Assembly (NCBI GenBank): GCA_949825025.1
Contig: OX463785.1
Span: 20,151,971-20,215,970 of the forward strand
Direction: 5' to 3'
DNA length: 64,000 bases
Origin: Siphlonurus alternatus
Lineage: Eukaryota > Arthropoda > Insecta > Ephemeroptera > Siphlonuridae
Each line of letters starts with the position of its first letter. Position 1 is the stretch's first letter. The position numbers and the translations under genes are program-made. This document shows positions 33,363-45,065 of the stretch, piece after piece. The notes under the pieces were generated by a model. The model did not search any database, had not been told where the DNA came from, and was given only the letters and a program-made list of their open reading frames with translations.

Positions 33363-36300
33363 ATGAACTTCTCTCTGATCGCTCTGTTGGTCATCGCCAC
33401 CGCCACCCTCGTGTGTGCTGATGTAAGTACACTCTGTTAACTGTAAATTATCGTTTTTGACAGCATTTTATGTCAGTGTACACTCTGTTAACTGTAAATT
33501 GTCGTTTTTGACAGCATTTTATGTCAGTGTACACTCTGTTAACTGTAAATTATCGTTTTTGACAGCATTTTATGTCAGTGTACACTCTGTTAACTGTAAA
33601 TTGTCGTTTTTGAGACCATTTTTTTATGTCCACGTACACTCTGTTAACTATAAATTGTCGTTTTTGACATCACTGTGTATACACTGACGTGTATACTGTG
33701 TTAACTATAACTTGTCGTATTTGACATCACTGTGTGTCAGTGTATACTCTGTTAACAATAAATTGTCGTTTTTGAGATCATTTCATGTCAGTGTACACTC
33801 TTTTAACTATAAATTGTTGTTTTTGACATCATTACATGTCCACGTACACTCTGCTAACTATAAATTGTCTTTTTTGACATCACTGTGTGTCAGTGTACAT
33901 ACTCTGTTAATTATAAATTGTTATTTTTAACAGCATTTTATGTCCACTTATACTCTGTTAGTTGTAAATTGTCATTTTTGAAACCATTGAATATGTCAGT
34001 GTATGTACAGATCTGGCAATGAAAACAGGGACAAATATACATGATTGGAAATTTGGACAAACTAGAGTTCCGTAATTTTCAACATTATTATTATATTTTA
34101 TTTTAAACGGTTCATATTGAATTGATCATAATTTTAACACGAATTCCTTCATTAGAAATAATTTATAACTACTGTATACAGACCTAAGCAATCTAAAATA
34201 TGTATTAATAATACATTTCATGGACTTGGTTAAAATAATTATTATTTAAATTTTTAATATCATTACAATTGTAATATTTTTTTTAATTTTATGAACGGTT
34301 AAAAATTAAAATTAAATAAATAATAGTAATTTCTTTTAATTTTCAGCGTATAAACTTTATGCAAGAAATTAAATTTTGCAAAGGAAAATTCCCCGTCACT
34401 GATGGTATGTACGGTATTAAATTTAATGCATAAATGTTTGCTAGTATAGTGAAATAATTTTGCAGAAATCATGTATCATGTTTAAAATGGAATTATCTTT
34501 TCTTCTAATGATTCTGTTTAGGGCACTATTGCATATGACTTCCTAATTTATAAATTTGAAATGCTCCTTTTTCCTTCCCTTATCTCTCTCTGTCTCTGAT
34601 TCTTGCTGCTATACTATATTATTATACTATAGATGGCAATAAATTTGAATCAAAATTAAAGATACATTGTATTTTTAAAAAGCAATGCATCTCATTTACT
34701 GTTTAATGTTAATTCTTGTCTAAATTTCAGCCTCGATCATGAGTCTGCATCAGAATGGAGTGCTCCCTGATGAAACGGACTCAAATGCTCGTGTAAGTAT
34801 TTTATTTTCAATATTTATTTAAATATAAAATTAATATAAATAACATTAAATTTGATTTTTCTTATCAAAATTTTTCAAATGATTTTTTATGGCATATCTT
34901 ACCAATGTATGATATTATAATTAATTATTTTGTATGGATGTACATACTGGAATCAAAATCAAATAATCGCTGCGTTTCCAAGACACACTGCTTAATATTA
35001 CTATACAGAACTGTTGATGATTTTTGTTTCTTGACTCCATGCAGTACAGTCTTTAATTTGTGAATGGTATAGTACATCTTCAACCCATAAAAATATCAAA
35101 CAAGTTTCACAAAACATCATATACGATTAAATTGAAATCTGTAGCCAGCAAATTAATTTGAAAACGTCCATGTGCATAAGGTTGATTGGGTGCAAAGAGT
35201 GTACTCCGGATATGGTTTACTTACTGACCAATTGAAATTTTTAAAAATCATTGAATATTTTATAGTTATTAATACATGATACAATAAATATGATGATATA
35301 ATTATTTGTATTATTTTATTTTCCAGTGCTACGTACAGTGCATGATCACAAGACTTGGAAGTTTCGTAAGTTTTAATTTTTCTTTCATTGAAATAAACTA
35401 AGAAATTTATTATTTATAATTTAACATTATTTATATTGTTTCTAAAATATTAAAGTAAAACTCCCTTTAATAATCATAAAAAATATAATTTGGACAATCA
35501 GTATTTACTTTGTAGTGCATAAATCAATAAATTAATGACAATTGGTAATCATATATATATATATATTATTATGAAATTTTGCGAATTTTTTAAGCCACTA
35601 TATATTATAACACCTAAAAATAATAATAATAAATATATATAATTTAAATATCGATGCTTCTAACAAAAATGCCATGCATCTTCATGACTGTATATTTACA
35701 TAAAATATTCCAAAGTTTATACAGACTGGGCCAGAAATGGTGTTACGATCGTACGCTAAATTTTCGGTAGGAGGACTTTCAGCTAGAAAGTTGAAATTTG
35801 GCATACATAAAGCCAAGGGTTGTAAGTTTTTTTACATGTGTTAGAATTTTTTTAAAATCAATATTTCATTGCATTACTTCCTTATGGGATTTCCATGTTA
35901 AATTAAGTTGATAGAAAAATTTTCTCCGATCAGCACCAAATTTTATTTCTAGGGGGTTCAAAACATGTTGAATCTAATAGTGTAATTTAAAATGTGATAA
36001 AAATAATTCCTAATGAGATATTGAACCTTACTACGTTAAAAAATTATTTTATCCTAATTTTGACATTACCATTGAAACAAGCTTATTTTTTTACTCTAGA
36101 AAACTTCTTTGAACTTTTTAAATCGGAGAGATTTAAGGATTTCAACATGAGGGGTAAAAATACCAACCCCTAAAAATTAAATCCTTGACTAACTCCGATT
36201 TCAAAAATATTATCAAGAAAATACCATATAAATTAAACAAGACTTAAATTGACAATAAAAAATGAGCCTTATATTCGTTGTACGGATGGTTCATATTCCT

Positions 36301-37176
36301 ATATCATACACAGGTTGACGGGAGCGGTAATTTCGACGCTGCCACCACCAAGAAGAATATGCTGCGGTACGGCCAAGTGTTCTTTGGACCCCCCGGCACC
36401 AAACCCCCCTCCCAGTCCACAGTAAACACCGCCGTCGACAAGTGCAGTGGCACCAGTGAGTTTTTACTTTTTACATGTTCAAAGTTTGGTTATTACAGCA
36501 ATTGCCTTTCAGTATAACAAAAAAAAAAAAAATAATAAATAAAAAATAGTGAAGTTAATTAGAGTTTTGATGTATTCAAATTCTATACCATAAATATAAA
36601 GGACATATTAAAAACAAGTATTTATTTGTTACTGAAGTTTCTGTTCTTTAAAAATATAAGACATACATGTTTTTGCTGAAAGAAATCCACACTGTCAAAA
36701 TATTCTAGGATATGATTTTCTTCCTTTATATCAAATCTACTTAAAATACTTGTAATAAAAAATAATTTGATTCACTAAAATTTTTGCACGTTTCCCACAT
36801 GTCTCAATAATATTTTTCAACATTTTCAGCTGGGGATGGCACCTGTATGACCAACTACAAGATCTGGACTTGCCTGTACGCTCAGTTACATATGGTGAGC
36901 GATAATTTGATTAATTAATGTTTATTTTCTGAAAACTGTACACCACGTGTCTTTCAAAATGTTATCCCCTATCACTGAATTTTGTAAATTTACAGTTTTT
37001 GGGAAGGCTATAAGGGACACCAAGTCCACTAACCAACCCCAATGAGTTCAAGGTAACCTTGCTATGATGACCTGAAAAAAATCGTTCATAAATAATCAGT
37101 GCAACGTCCGTCTTGTCCAGAGGTGTAACTCTTACACACAATTTTATATAAATTATTCTTTTTTGTTTTTCAGTAA
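33363..37176 (+). CDS. Odorant-binding protein D (classic six-cysteine PBP/GOBP family)
   Basis: Secreted ligand carrier. Exons: 33363-33422 (signal peptide), 34347-34404, 34731-34792, 35327-35365, 36314-36455, 36830-36894, and 37174-37176 (TAA immediately after the acceptor). Total 429 nt, 142 aa. Cysteines: KFC, ARC-x3-QC, DKC, TC-x8-TC; the extra cysteine of gene C is absent (GQVFFG). Exons 2 to 6 read like gene C with scattered replacements, so C and D are the youngest pair. The stop exon runs to a donor at 37218/37219 and a 3' UTR exon starts at 37635 with AATAAA at 37707-37712. The signal exon differs from C by one visible amino acid (VV to VI). Intron 1 starts with a minisatellite. Confidence 0.9.
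33423..33990 (+). repeat. Minisatellite grown from the OBP D intron 1 donor region
   Basis: About ten to eleven copies of a ~51-base unit, GTACACTCTGTTAACTG followed by TAAATTGTCGTTTTTGAC and a short variable part. The first copy starts inside the donor sequence of intron 1. A single related copy follows the donor of OBP B intron 1 (19321-19352), so the ancestral intron start was the seed. Repeats toward 33990 are more diverged. Confidence 0.92.
35700..36260. other. Intron 4 of OBP D, unassigned sequence
   Basis: A stretch starting AGACTGGGCCAGAAATGGTG, less AT-rich than its surroundings. No exon, inverted ends or second copy could be seen. Confidence 0.35.
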
Positions 37177-37634
37177 TTATTCCAAGAGCATCCTGTATTT
37201 TGCTAAAATGTACACCAGGTATGACTTTTACACTAATTTATAAAATTGTTACCAGTTTATATTTTTTATCAATATATTGATTTATAGCATTTTCATACAA
37301 TATTATTACTACATTTTTTTTTTCTTTATGCATGCATATTTATATTTAATGTTTATTATCTTATTTTCCATGACAATTAAAATGTTTATTTGGGAGTTGC
37401 GTTTTTTAGTATAATATTTTAGACGTTTTAGTATTTCAGTAGATTATAGTTGCATTTATTGCTTCAATTAACAAGAACTGGCTTCGTTTTTATATATTTT
37501 AATAAAGATATATAATGGAAGTAATGTAGAATTCAATTGAACATTTTTATATAATTTTTAAAACATAATTTCATTAATTTTACTACAAAAATAAATAAAT
37601 AAAATTAATTAATGTATCTTCTACATTGTTTCAG

Positions 37635-37740
37635 ATGACCTCCAATCAACTTGGCTTTTGATCCCTTTATCTTCGAATTTATTAAATCTCCCCTGTATTT
37701 CTTATTAATAAATTATCTTGCAACAGCAAAATTATTTTTT
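37635..37740 (+). terminator. Last untranslated exon and poly(A) signal of OBP D
   Basis: Acceptor ttgtttcag, then AATAAA at 37707-37712. Same position in the gene plan as the untranslated last exon of OBP C. Confidence 0.6.
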
Positions 37741-37999
37741 ATTTATTTCTTCGGTTTTCCAGAAAAGTATAGCGTAAAATTTCTTACTTTTTAAGATAAA
37801 CATGGGATATCAATTCTACTGTAATTTTTCTATCAATTTTAAAATCATAATAAATTATTTTTCTTAATTTTATATCTATAAAATGTATATTAATATGAAT
37901 CAGAGATGAGACAAATTAATGAGATTTAAAAATTGTGCCTAAGTATCAAAGAATTAAAATCTTAGATTTTTATTCCTTAATTGTTAGTATATTGCGGCA

Positions 38000-38320
38000 A
38001 TGGAGTATTGACCTCAATTTTTTTTATTGCAGAAATGGATAGAGGGGCAAAGTTATGCTACCCTGATTTTTTTTTTTAGATTTTTTAGAGCCCTGGAAGT
38101 ATTTTTAAAAAATTATTGAAAGTCCATTTAGTGACGTCACGCGGCGTCTCTTTTTAAGAAAAGGATAGGATTTGCCGCCTCGTGACGTCACAAAAAGGAC
38201 TTTCAATAATTTTTTAAAAATACTTCTCGGGCCCTAAAAAATCTGAAAAAAATCAGGGTAGCATAACTTTGCACCCTCTATCCATTTCTGCAGTAAAAAA
38301 AATTGAGGTCAATATATTAC
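38000..38320. mobile_element. Foldback MITE family 1, copy d
   Basis: GGAGTATTGACCTCAATTTT to AAAAATTGAGGTCAATA with GTGACGTCACGCGGCGTC and CTCGTGACGTCACAAAAAGG facing. Confidence 0.85.
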
Positions 38321-38434
38321 TCTATTAAAAGATGATTCTCAATTCTAATATTGACTTAAAATTTATAATCTTGGAGAAATATTAATTGGCATTAATTTGT
38401 ACAGCAACAATCTCGAATAAAATGCTGTGTTAAT

Positions 38435-38592
<158 letters not shown>

Positions 38593-38723
38593 CAAATTTA
38601 AATGACCCTGAATCTTAAAAAATGTTACATAATAAACAAAAGTATTGACATGTAAAAATTGAACATAAGAATGTCATGAGACATTCAAATGGCACGAAAT
38701 TAAAAAAAAAAAGAAGTAATTAA

Positions 38724-38882
38724 GAAGCGTTGTGTCTATACCAGGCTATAGAAGGCGGGTGACTTCAGCTGCTCGCTGCGAAGCCCCGGTGAGTAGGAAG
38801 GTCGCGACGGTGAGCGCTGAAGGGTCTGGGCGTGAGCCTGCCTGGATTCTGTGCAGATCTTGGTGGTAGTAGCAAATACTCC
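38724..38882 (+). pseudogene. 28S rRNA fragment embedded between OBP D and OBP E
   Basis: The sequence GAGTAGGAAGGTCGCGACGG, then TGAGCGCTGAAGGGTCTGGG, then CGTGAGCCTGCCTGGA, then GTGCAGATCTTGGTGGTAGT and AGCAAATACTCC follows conserved 28S rRNA text in the same order and on the + strand. The left part (AAGCGTTGTGTCTATACC) matches the segment just before the variable stretch. It ends abruptly in AT-rich DNA on both sides, so this is an isolated fragment of about 160 bases and not a working rRNA gene. Confidence 0.85.
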
Positions 38883-39163
38883 ATTACGATAATATGATAC
38901 AATTTGTCATCTTTTTTATATTAGAGTCAATATTGTAAAAAAGTCATTAATCCTAATAGTGACTAAAAATATGTTATACACGAGCTGTCACTTCATGCGT
39001 TGTAAATATATACAGAGCTTGTTTGTATATTTCATTATCATCAACTGTATGCGCACTGTGTTTTTATAACTTTTTATTATAAGTTGTTTTATCTAGAAGT
39101 GAATTTTTTATATGTTGACCCTATCTGCATGATACTTTGACCTATTGTATGAAAACCAACTGG

Positions 39164-39171
39164 TATAAAAG
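39164..39171 (+). promoter_or_regulatory. TATA box of OBP E
   Basis: TATAAAAG, 52 bases before the ATG at 39223. The surrounding promoter is unlike that of B, C and D. Confidence 0.7.
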
Positions 39172-39222
39172 ATTGCTAATTGTCTCTGTAGCCAGTCTCA
39201 AAATCAACATACAACTATCACC

Positions 39223-42200
39223 ATGTACTTGCTTCTGTGTGTAACGTTGGCTGTCATTTCAGTCACCAGCGCCCATGTAAGTAAATTGATAGCATAGATT
39301 ATCATGGCAATTTGAGTTTGAAAAAGTAAAAAGTAAAAAAAAAAAAAAAAAAAATGCTAGTGGATAGATTTTATAATTTTATATAGGATGGTTACGTATA
39401 CGTCTTCTGTTAGATAAAAAAATACTAGTAGGGACAATATTACTTTGATTTTGATTTAATTAAAATATATTACTATTGAATTTTAAATTATTTTATGTAA
39501 TGATGTTTTATTATAGCAATAAGTATGTATAATATATAATAATAATGAATAATTTTAGAGATCGCGCATGTTTTGGCAGATCATTTATATTCATGAACAA
39601 TTGACCTTTGCAACAGCTTGTTTAAACTTAAATATGATTTAAAACATAAAAAAACGCATAATAATTATTTGTAAAAATATAGAATTTAATTGCTGCAATT
39701 AATTTAAAATTTAGTATCACGTTAAAATTAAATATTTATATATTGTATTTAATATAAAAATTATAAATTTAAATATTATTATATTTTAAATTAATGCTGC
39801 TAATTTACAAAACTTTAACTTACAATAATTTCAGCCTCCTTATGACGAGAACTCTGACTTCCACCAAGACGTTGGATTGTGTCAGTACCTGCATCCCATC
39901 ACTGACGGTGGGTGTCTTACCGGAAATGAAGTACCAACCTCAAAATTTTTTATTGCAGAAATGAGTACCAAATTATGCTACTCTGAATTTTTTCAGATTT
40001 TTTTTTTGAGTCCTGGAACTATTTTTAAATAATTATTGAAAGTTCTGTGATTTAAGTTGGCACCCCTGAATCCTTAATAAAAAGGATAGAGACTAGACGC
40101 CTATTAACGCCTCCAGGGGGCGTGGCCGCAGTTTCAATAATTATTTAAAAATAGTTCTGGGTTTCAAAAAAATCTGAAAAAATTCAGAGTAGCATAATTT
40201 GATACCCTCTATTCATTTCTGCAATTAAAATTTTTTCATGCATGTTGTCCATTGTTGAAAATGTACGATTGTAATATCTGTTAATATTAATTTCAGACGG
40301 AATTGCGAATCTGCGAAACTTTGGTGCCTTGATTAATGAAAATGATGAAAATGCTCGGGTAATTAAATTATAACAGATTTATGCAATATTTAATTAATCA
40401 AAAAGGAAATTGTATTTGAGGAAACTCTCTCTAACATAGTAAACATATTATCATGGCATATTATCATCATGTGCATCAGTTCATCAAATATGGTCTTGAA
40501 GCAGTGTCATATTTAAATTATTCGTACAAATTTTAAGTTTTAATAAGGAGATCTTAATAATTAACCATATTTTTATGTGATGAAAGGCTTTAGACAAAAT
40601 GAGGCTTCAGGAGTCACTTTATATTACGAATACCATGAATTTAATGCATGCAAACACATTAAATTATTGTTTTCATTTCCAGTGTTTCGTTGAGTGCACC
40701 ATGCATAGACTTGGAGATATGGTAAGTAAATAATATACAAAATTAAAAATATCCTCAAACTTGAAAATAGAATATGCATCAAATTTTTAATTCATATTTA
40801 AATATAGAACCTGGTATTATCTATTTTTAATAAATATTTCTGAATCATCTATTCTAATACCCATAAAATCGTACGGCAAAAATCTCTGAAGTACATTCAT
40901 GCAAATATTTATTATCACCAAACATAAGGAAAGGACTACGATGTCGATTATAAGGGTGCTAGAAAAAAAAAAACAAATCATAATATAATATTAATTTATA
41001 TAGTCGTCCCCATTTATATTTGGTATGTCACGAACCTTTTCCTTTGTCCTCCAATACAATTCTAATGGGAGGGCAGGGAGGGTCACGTGACATCACACCA
41101 AAGCTAAATGGAGACGACTTTATTTTATTTTTGAATATTTAATTAAGAAATACATACAACGAAATCCATTAAATTAAATTGTTTGTATGTTACCTGTCAT
41201 CTTTTTCCCTAATTTCAGGTGAATGAAGAAGGTAATTTTGTTGAAACCGAAGCCAAGAGCAACATCGCGTTCTACGGCAAAGCACTGCACATGTACGGAC
41301 CCTTAGGAACCACTGCTCCCTTCCAAACAGCTATAAACACTGCCGTGAACGAATGCAAGGCCAAGAGTAAGTCAATGATTAGATTGATTAGGGATTTATT
41401 TTATGAAAGGGGGCATCTTAGGAGGCTCCGTTAGCAGTTAAATATATATTACATAAATAGAGGCTTCAAGTGAGTGCGCCCTCGATGCGCAACTGTTGTC
41501 GCTAAGGTCTATCTTACACTTAAAAATGAAGCAGTGTTTTATTTTTTAACTTTTCTCGGTTATAAATCAAGTAAAAAATCTAAATCTTGAATTATCTACT
41601 TTATTTTTCAATTTGGACCAAAGTTCCGTATAGGAATGTTTCCTAAAAAAATCTTATTCTTAGTGAAAAAACGAATTCACGTTTTTTTTTTTTTTTACAT
41701 ATATAGGTTTAGATCAAGATTACTCTATTAACATATGTAGAACCTTGGGTTTAGATAGGACGGTGGGAACTCCGAAAAATCAGCTGACTTGAAGCCTCTA
41801 TATATATATATATATATTTACAAAGCTAATTCCGATTTTTGATTGTAGTCTTTTTTTATAGTATAGTCTCTCGAGCGTATTTTTTTTTAAATAAAATAAT
41901 GAGTTTATGACGTCGAAAAAAAAACATTACAGTAAAATGTGTTTTATTTAAAAAAAAACAAAAAACAAAAAAAAAACAAAAAACAAAAACATGTACTTTC
42001 AATTTTGTAACAATTTATTTGCAATAAAAACAAGTCATGCATGCACGAAATAATGTATAAAAATCATTCTGTATAAATAGCAAATAATAATTACCTGAAA
42101 AAATTTCAGGTGGTGTCGGCAAATGTATGACTAGCTATAAGATTTGGGCTTGTCTCTACGCACAATTCCATAAAGTAAGTAACAAAATATAATATATAAT

Positions 42201-43275
42201 TTTTAAATAGGTTAGCAACAAAAATTAGTAAACGAATTCGAAACAAAAAATTAACATTTTTTAATTAATTAAAAAAAAAAAGCAAGGGTTTGCTGTCCAT
42301 TATACAACACAAAATATGTAACCCCTGGCACGTAGGCAACCCAACGTACACCACCAGCGAGCGAGCAGCATCGTATTATATCGGCGGCGGCTGCTGAGCT
42401 CCGACATATACATATATATGGCGAGCGATACTGCGAGCATCACCGGCGTGTAACCCTCGTCCGCAATATACAGTCAATGGGGGGGTAATGGTAAGGGCTG
42501 GAGAAATGGTAAACTGAGTTTTCTTTGGATCACAATTAATTTATTTGTTCATGACCATGCAAGTAAATGTGCCAAAAGCATTCTAAACATCCATGTCCAC
42601 GATTCTAATGGTGTATATATGTGCTAAAAAATTAATTGCTACCTGTTTAAACCTCAGTTAACCATTACTGGATCCAGTTTTTAGCCTTACCATTACCCCC
42701 CCCCCCATTGAGTGTAAATGAGTTATCTGCCTACCATGATCTTGTTGTAATAATGAGCTATCTGCTATTTCAGGTGACGCTTTATTTTATACCAAGTTAC
42801 AGCGCTCATCTGAAATAGCAGATAGCTCATTATTGCAGCGAAATCATTGTAGGCAGATAGCTCATAATTTCGGACGAGGGACAATTTGCTACTGCAGCAT
42901 TCACAAACAGAGCACTTGTGGTTTTCCGGATTGTAATATTTATTAATAAATATGCAGTAAACTATAACAAAATAAAATATTACAAAGAGTTGACAAATAA
43001 ACTAGTCAAATTTATGTAACATTCCTTCCGGAAGTAGTCGGAAGTGAAAAGTTTCTGGTCTTTTTGTTCATGTCTGAGTATTGAAAATTTGAAAACATGT
43101 TTGTACTTGTTTTACTAACCTGTCGTCAAATTTTTTTTAAAATTTTAAGTACGAATAGGAAGGCCAGAAATCACCCACTTCCGGGTACTTCCGGTGGGAA
43201 TTTTAAATTAATTTGACTGTATCACAATTATCTATTTATTGTAATTGTATTAAAATATTTTGTCTTTTTCAGTAA
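39223..43275 (+). CDS. Odorant-binding protein E (classic six-cysteine PBP/GOBP family)
   Basis: Secreted ligand carrier. Exons: 39223-39276 (signal peptide MYLLLCVTLAVISVTSA), 39835-39907, 40297-40358, 40683-40721, 41219-41366, 42110-42174, and 43273-43275 (TAA immediately after the acceptor). Total 444 nt, 147 aa. Cysteines: GLC, RC-x3-EC, EC, KC-x8-AC. Intron positions and phases are the same as in A-D, but the protein is the most diverged of the five (exon 2 has five extra residues; exon 5 reads YGPLGTTAPFQ instead of the GPPGTKPP loop). A family 1b MITE starts only 19 bases after the exon 2 donor. AATAAA is at 43420-43425. Confidence 0.88.
39926..40254. mobile_element. Foldback MITE family 1b, copy b
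   Basis: Inverted arms ATTATGCTACTCTGAATTTT and AAATCTGAAAAAATTCAGAG with a GGCACCCCTGAATCC / CAGGGGGCGTGG centre, as in 22470-22792. In OBP E intron 2. Confidence 0.75.
41001..41120. mobile_element. Short foldback element
   Basis: AGTCGTCCCCATTTATATTTGG at the left and CCAAAGCTAAATGGAGACGACT at the right are inverted. The interior GTCCTCCAATACAAT matches, in the opposite sense, text near 2695-2730. Confidence 0.7.
41458..41800. mobile_element. MITE with TAGAGGCTTC ends, copy 2
   Basis: TAGAGGCTTCAAG at the left and CTTGAAGCCTCTA at the right; the interior (AAGGTCTATCTTACACTT and CTCGGTTATAAAT) matches copy 1 at 164-471. In OBP E intron 5. Confidence 0.8.
42453..42890. mobile_element. Nested foldback element in the OBP E last intron
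   Basis: The outer pair is CCCTCGTCCGCAATAT and TAATTTCGGACGAGGG. One inner pair is CAATGGGGGGGTAATGGTAAG and CTTACCATTACCCCCC; a second is TGAGCTATCTGCTATTTCAG and CTGAAATAGCAGATAGCTCA. The arrangement suggests one foldback inserted in another. Confidence 0.7.
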
Positions 43276-43970
43276 CTGAAGATTGCAAGCACAGAAGATG
43301 ATCAGTATAATGATCACTTGATCAGTACACAGCTACACACCAACAAGTTATGTAAACTAACGTTCTATTTTTTTTTTAATGATTACAATGTAAAGTTGAA
43401 TGAAACTGATCGTTAATCAAATAAATAAATTTTTAATCATATAATATTTGTATTATTACAAAATTTTATAATTTTATTGCGGGAAAGTAGGATTTTTCTC
43501 ACTTGTTTTAATAAATTCGCACCTAATATTTCTATTATAATACATCAAGAACTAAATTACAAACAGAATAGCCACAATTTTTCACACTTCCGGTTACTTC
43601 CAGTGGGAATGATAAACTGTAGTCGAATTTATATAATATTCCTTCCGGAAGTGTCTGGTCTTTCTATTTGTATTTTAGCATTACAATTTCACACATTGGT
43701 CAGTGTTTCTAATACAAAATAATCTGCAAAGTTTTTAAAATGAATTACAAACAGAACAGCCATAAAATTGACACTTCCATCTACTTCCGGTACAGTCAAA
43801 TTAATTTTATATTCCCACCAGAAGTGAGAGTTTTCTGTTCACATTTGTAATTTTATATTTTACCAAGACGTTTACAATAAGAGTAATAGACTTGTTTACA
43901 AAATCTCAAAATTAAGAGCACTTCCGGCTACTTCTGGTATGAATGTCACACTAATTTGACTGTATTCAAA
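43005..43970. repeat. Cluster of ACTTCCGG-containing inverted repeats
   Basis: At least five blocks (about 43015, 43175, 43590, 43775 and 43920) carry ACTTCCGG..TACTTCCGGTGGGAAT or the reverse complement, next to AATTTGACTGTA and CAGAAC/CAGAAT-type text in alternating orientation. A related block lies at 11200-11270. The cluster spans the end of the last OBP E intron and the sequence after its poly(A) signal. Confidence 0.7.
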
Positions 43971-44576
43971 AGAGTCTTCGACTGAGGAAAGTTGCATACA
44001 GTGGCGCTGCTGTAGGTTCTTCCCCGATTTTCCTCTTCCTCAACAGAGCGGTCGCACATGCAGAGATAACGCGGACGCACTCCTACTAGTAAAGTTTGAA
44101 CAAAGCTTGATACATCATCACATCATACCTCTGTCAACCACTTATATCACGTTACTACAGGTAAAAACATGTTGAGAATATCAAAACAATGATTTCATTG
44201 CATGTTGTCAGGTGTTCAACTTTGTTTGATAGTTTTAACAACTTTTAACTGATTTTAACGTATCTCAACCATGCGTATTGCAAAATGTTGCGTAATAAAC
44301 TGTAATAAGGTTAAATAAAGCTAGTACGTACCTCTACCGATGATATCGTACTTGTTAAACATGCATTTTGTTTATGAAGCATTTTTTTAAATTATATTGT
44401 TAAATAAAATAAAGTTATAGTAATCAAGTAACTTCATTAAATAATTTTTTTGGATATCATATCTCGTGTTTTTTTCATGGACGGTAATTTTATAAAAAAC
44501 GTTTTTAATCGTTATCCTAGGTTTTAAGAAATTACTGTCAAATAATAAAATTATATTAACAGTATATTATATTGTA
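43971..44576. other. Spacer after OBP E
   Basis: No gene or recognised repeat apart from the edge of the ACTTCCGG cluster. AT-rich from about 44160 on. Confidence 0.5.
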
Positions 44577-45065
44577 CAGAGCGAACTTGATTAGGGAACT
44601 TGATTAGGAGGCCACAGCACGACCGCGCCCACTTTTCAATAGCCGTCCTACTGAGCAGCAGGTTTGCGTGTAATCAAATGGGAGAGGGCTTCATTTTGGT
44701 CGCGGTTTACGACAATTACGCTGTATGCTAGAGTTTTCAAAATGAAACAAGTTTAACTCTAATACAGTTTAATCTTACTGGACAACCTTATTTTTCACGC
44801 AAAAACAATATTAATACACTTAAATTAAACTTTTATGAACCCGACTTCTGCTACTTCTGTTACATCTGCGCATGCGCCGGCATGCGCGAAGTAATAAAAG
44901 TCAGTCAATTCAAAATTCAAAATTCAAAATTCTTTATTAATTCCATTCATCCTACAATCATAAAATCAATTACATGATGTATGTTGAGGTTTTAGGACAA
45001 GTCAAAGTTGTAATTGTTAAATTGGTAACAATTACGCTAGAGTTAAAAAATATACAGTAATTTAT

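Noticed and set aside
33423..33990. CRISPR-like array of regularly spaced repeats
   Set aside because: The unit repeats throughout its length with no unique spacers, and it lies in an intron of a eukaryotic gene.
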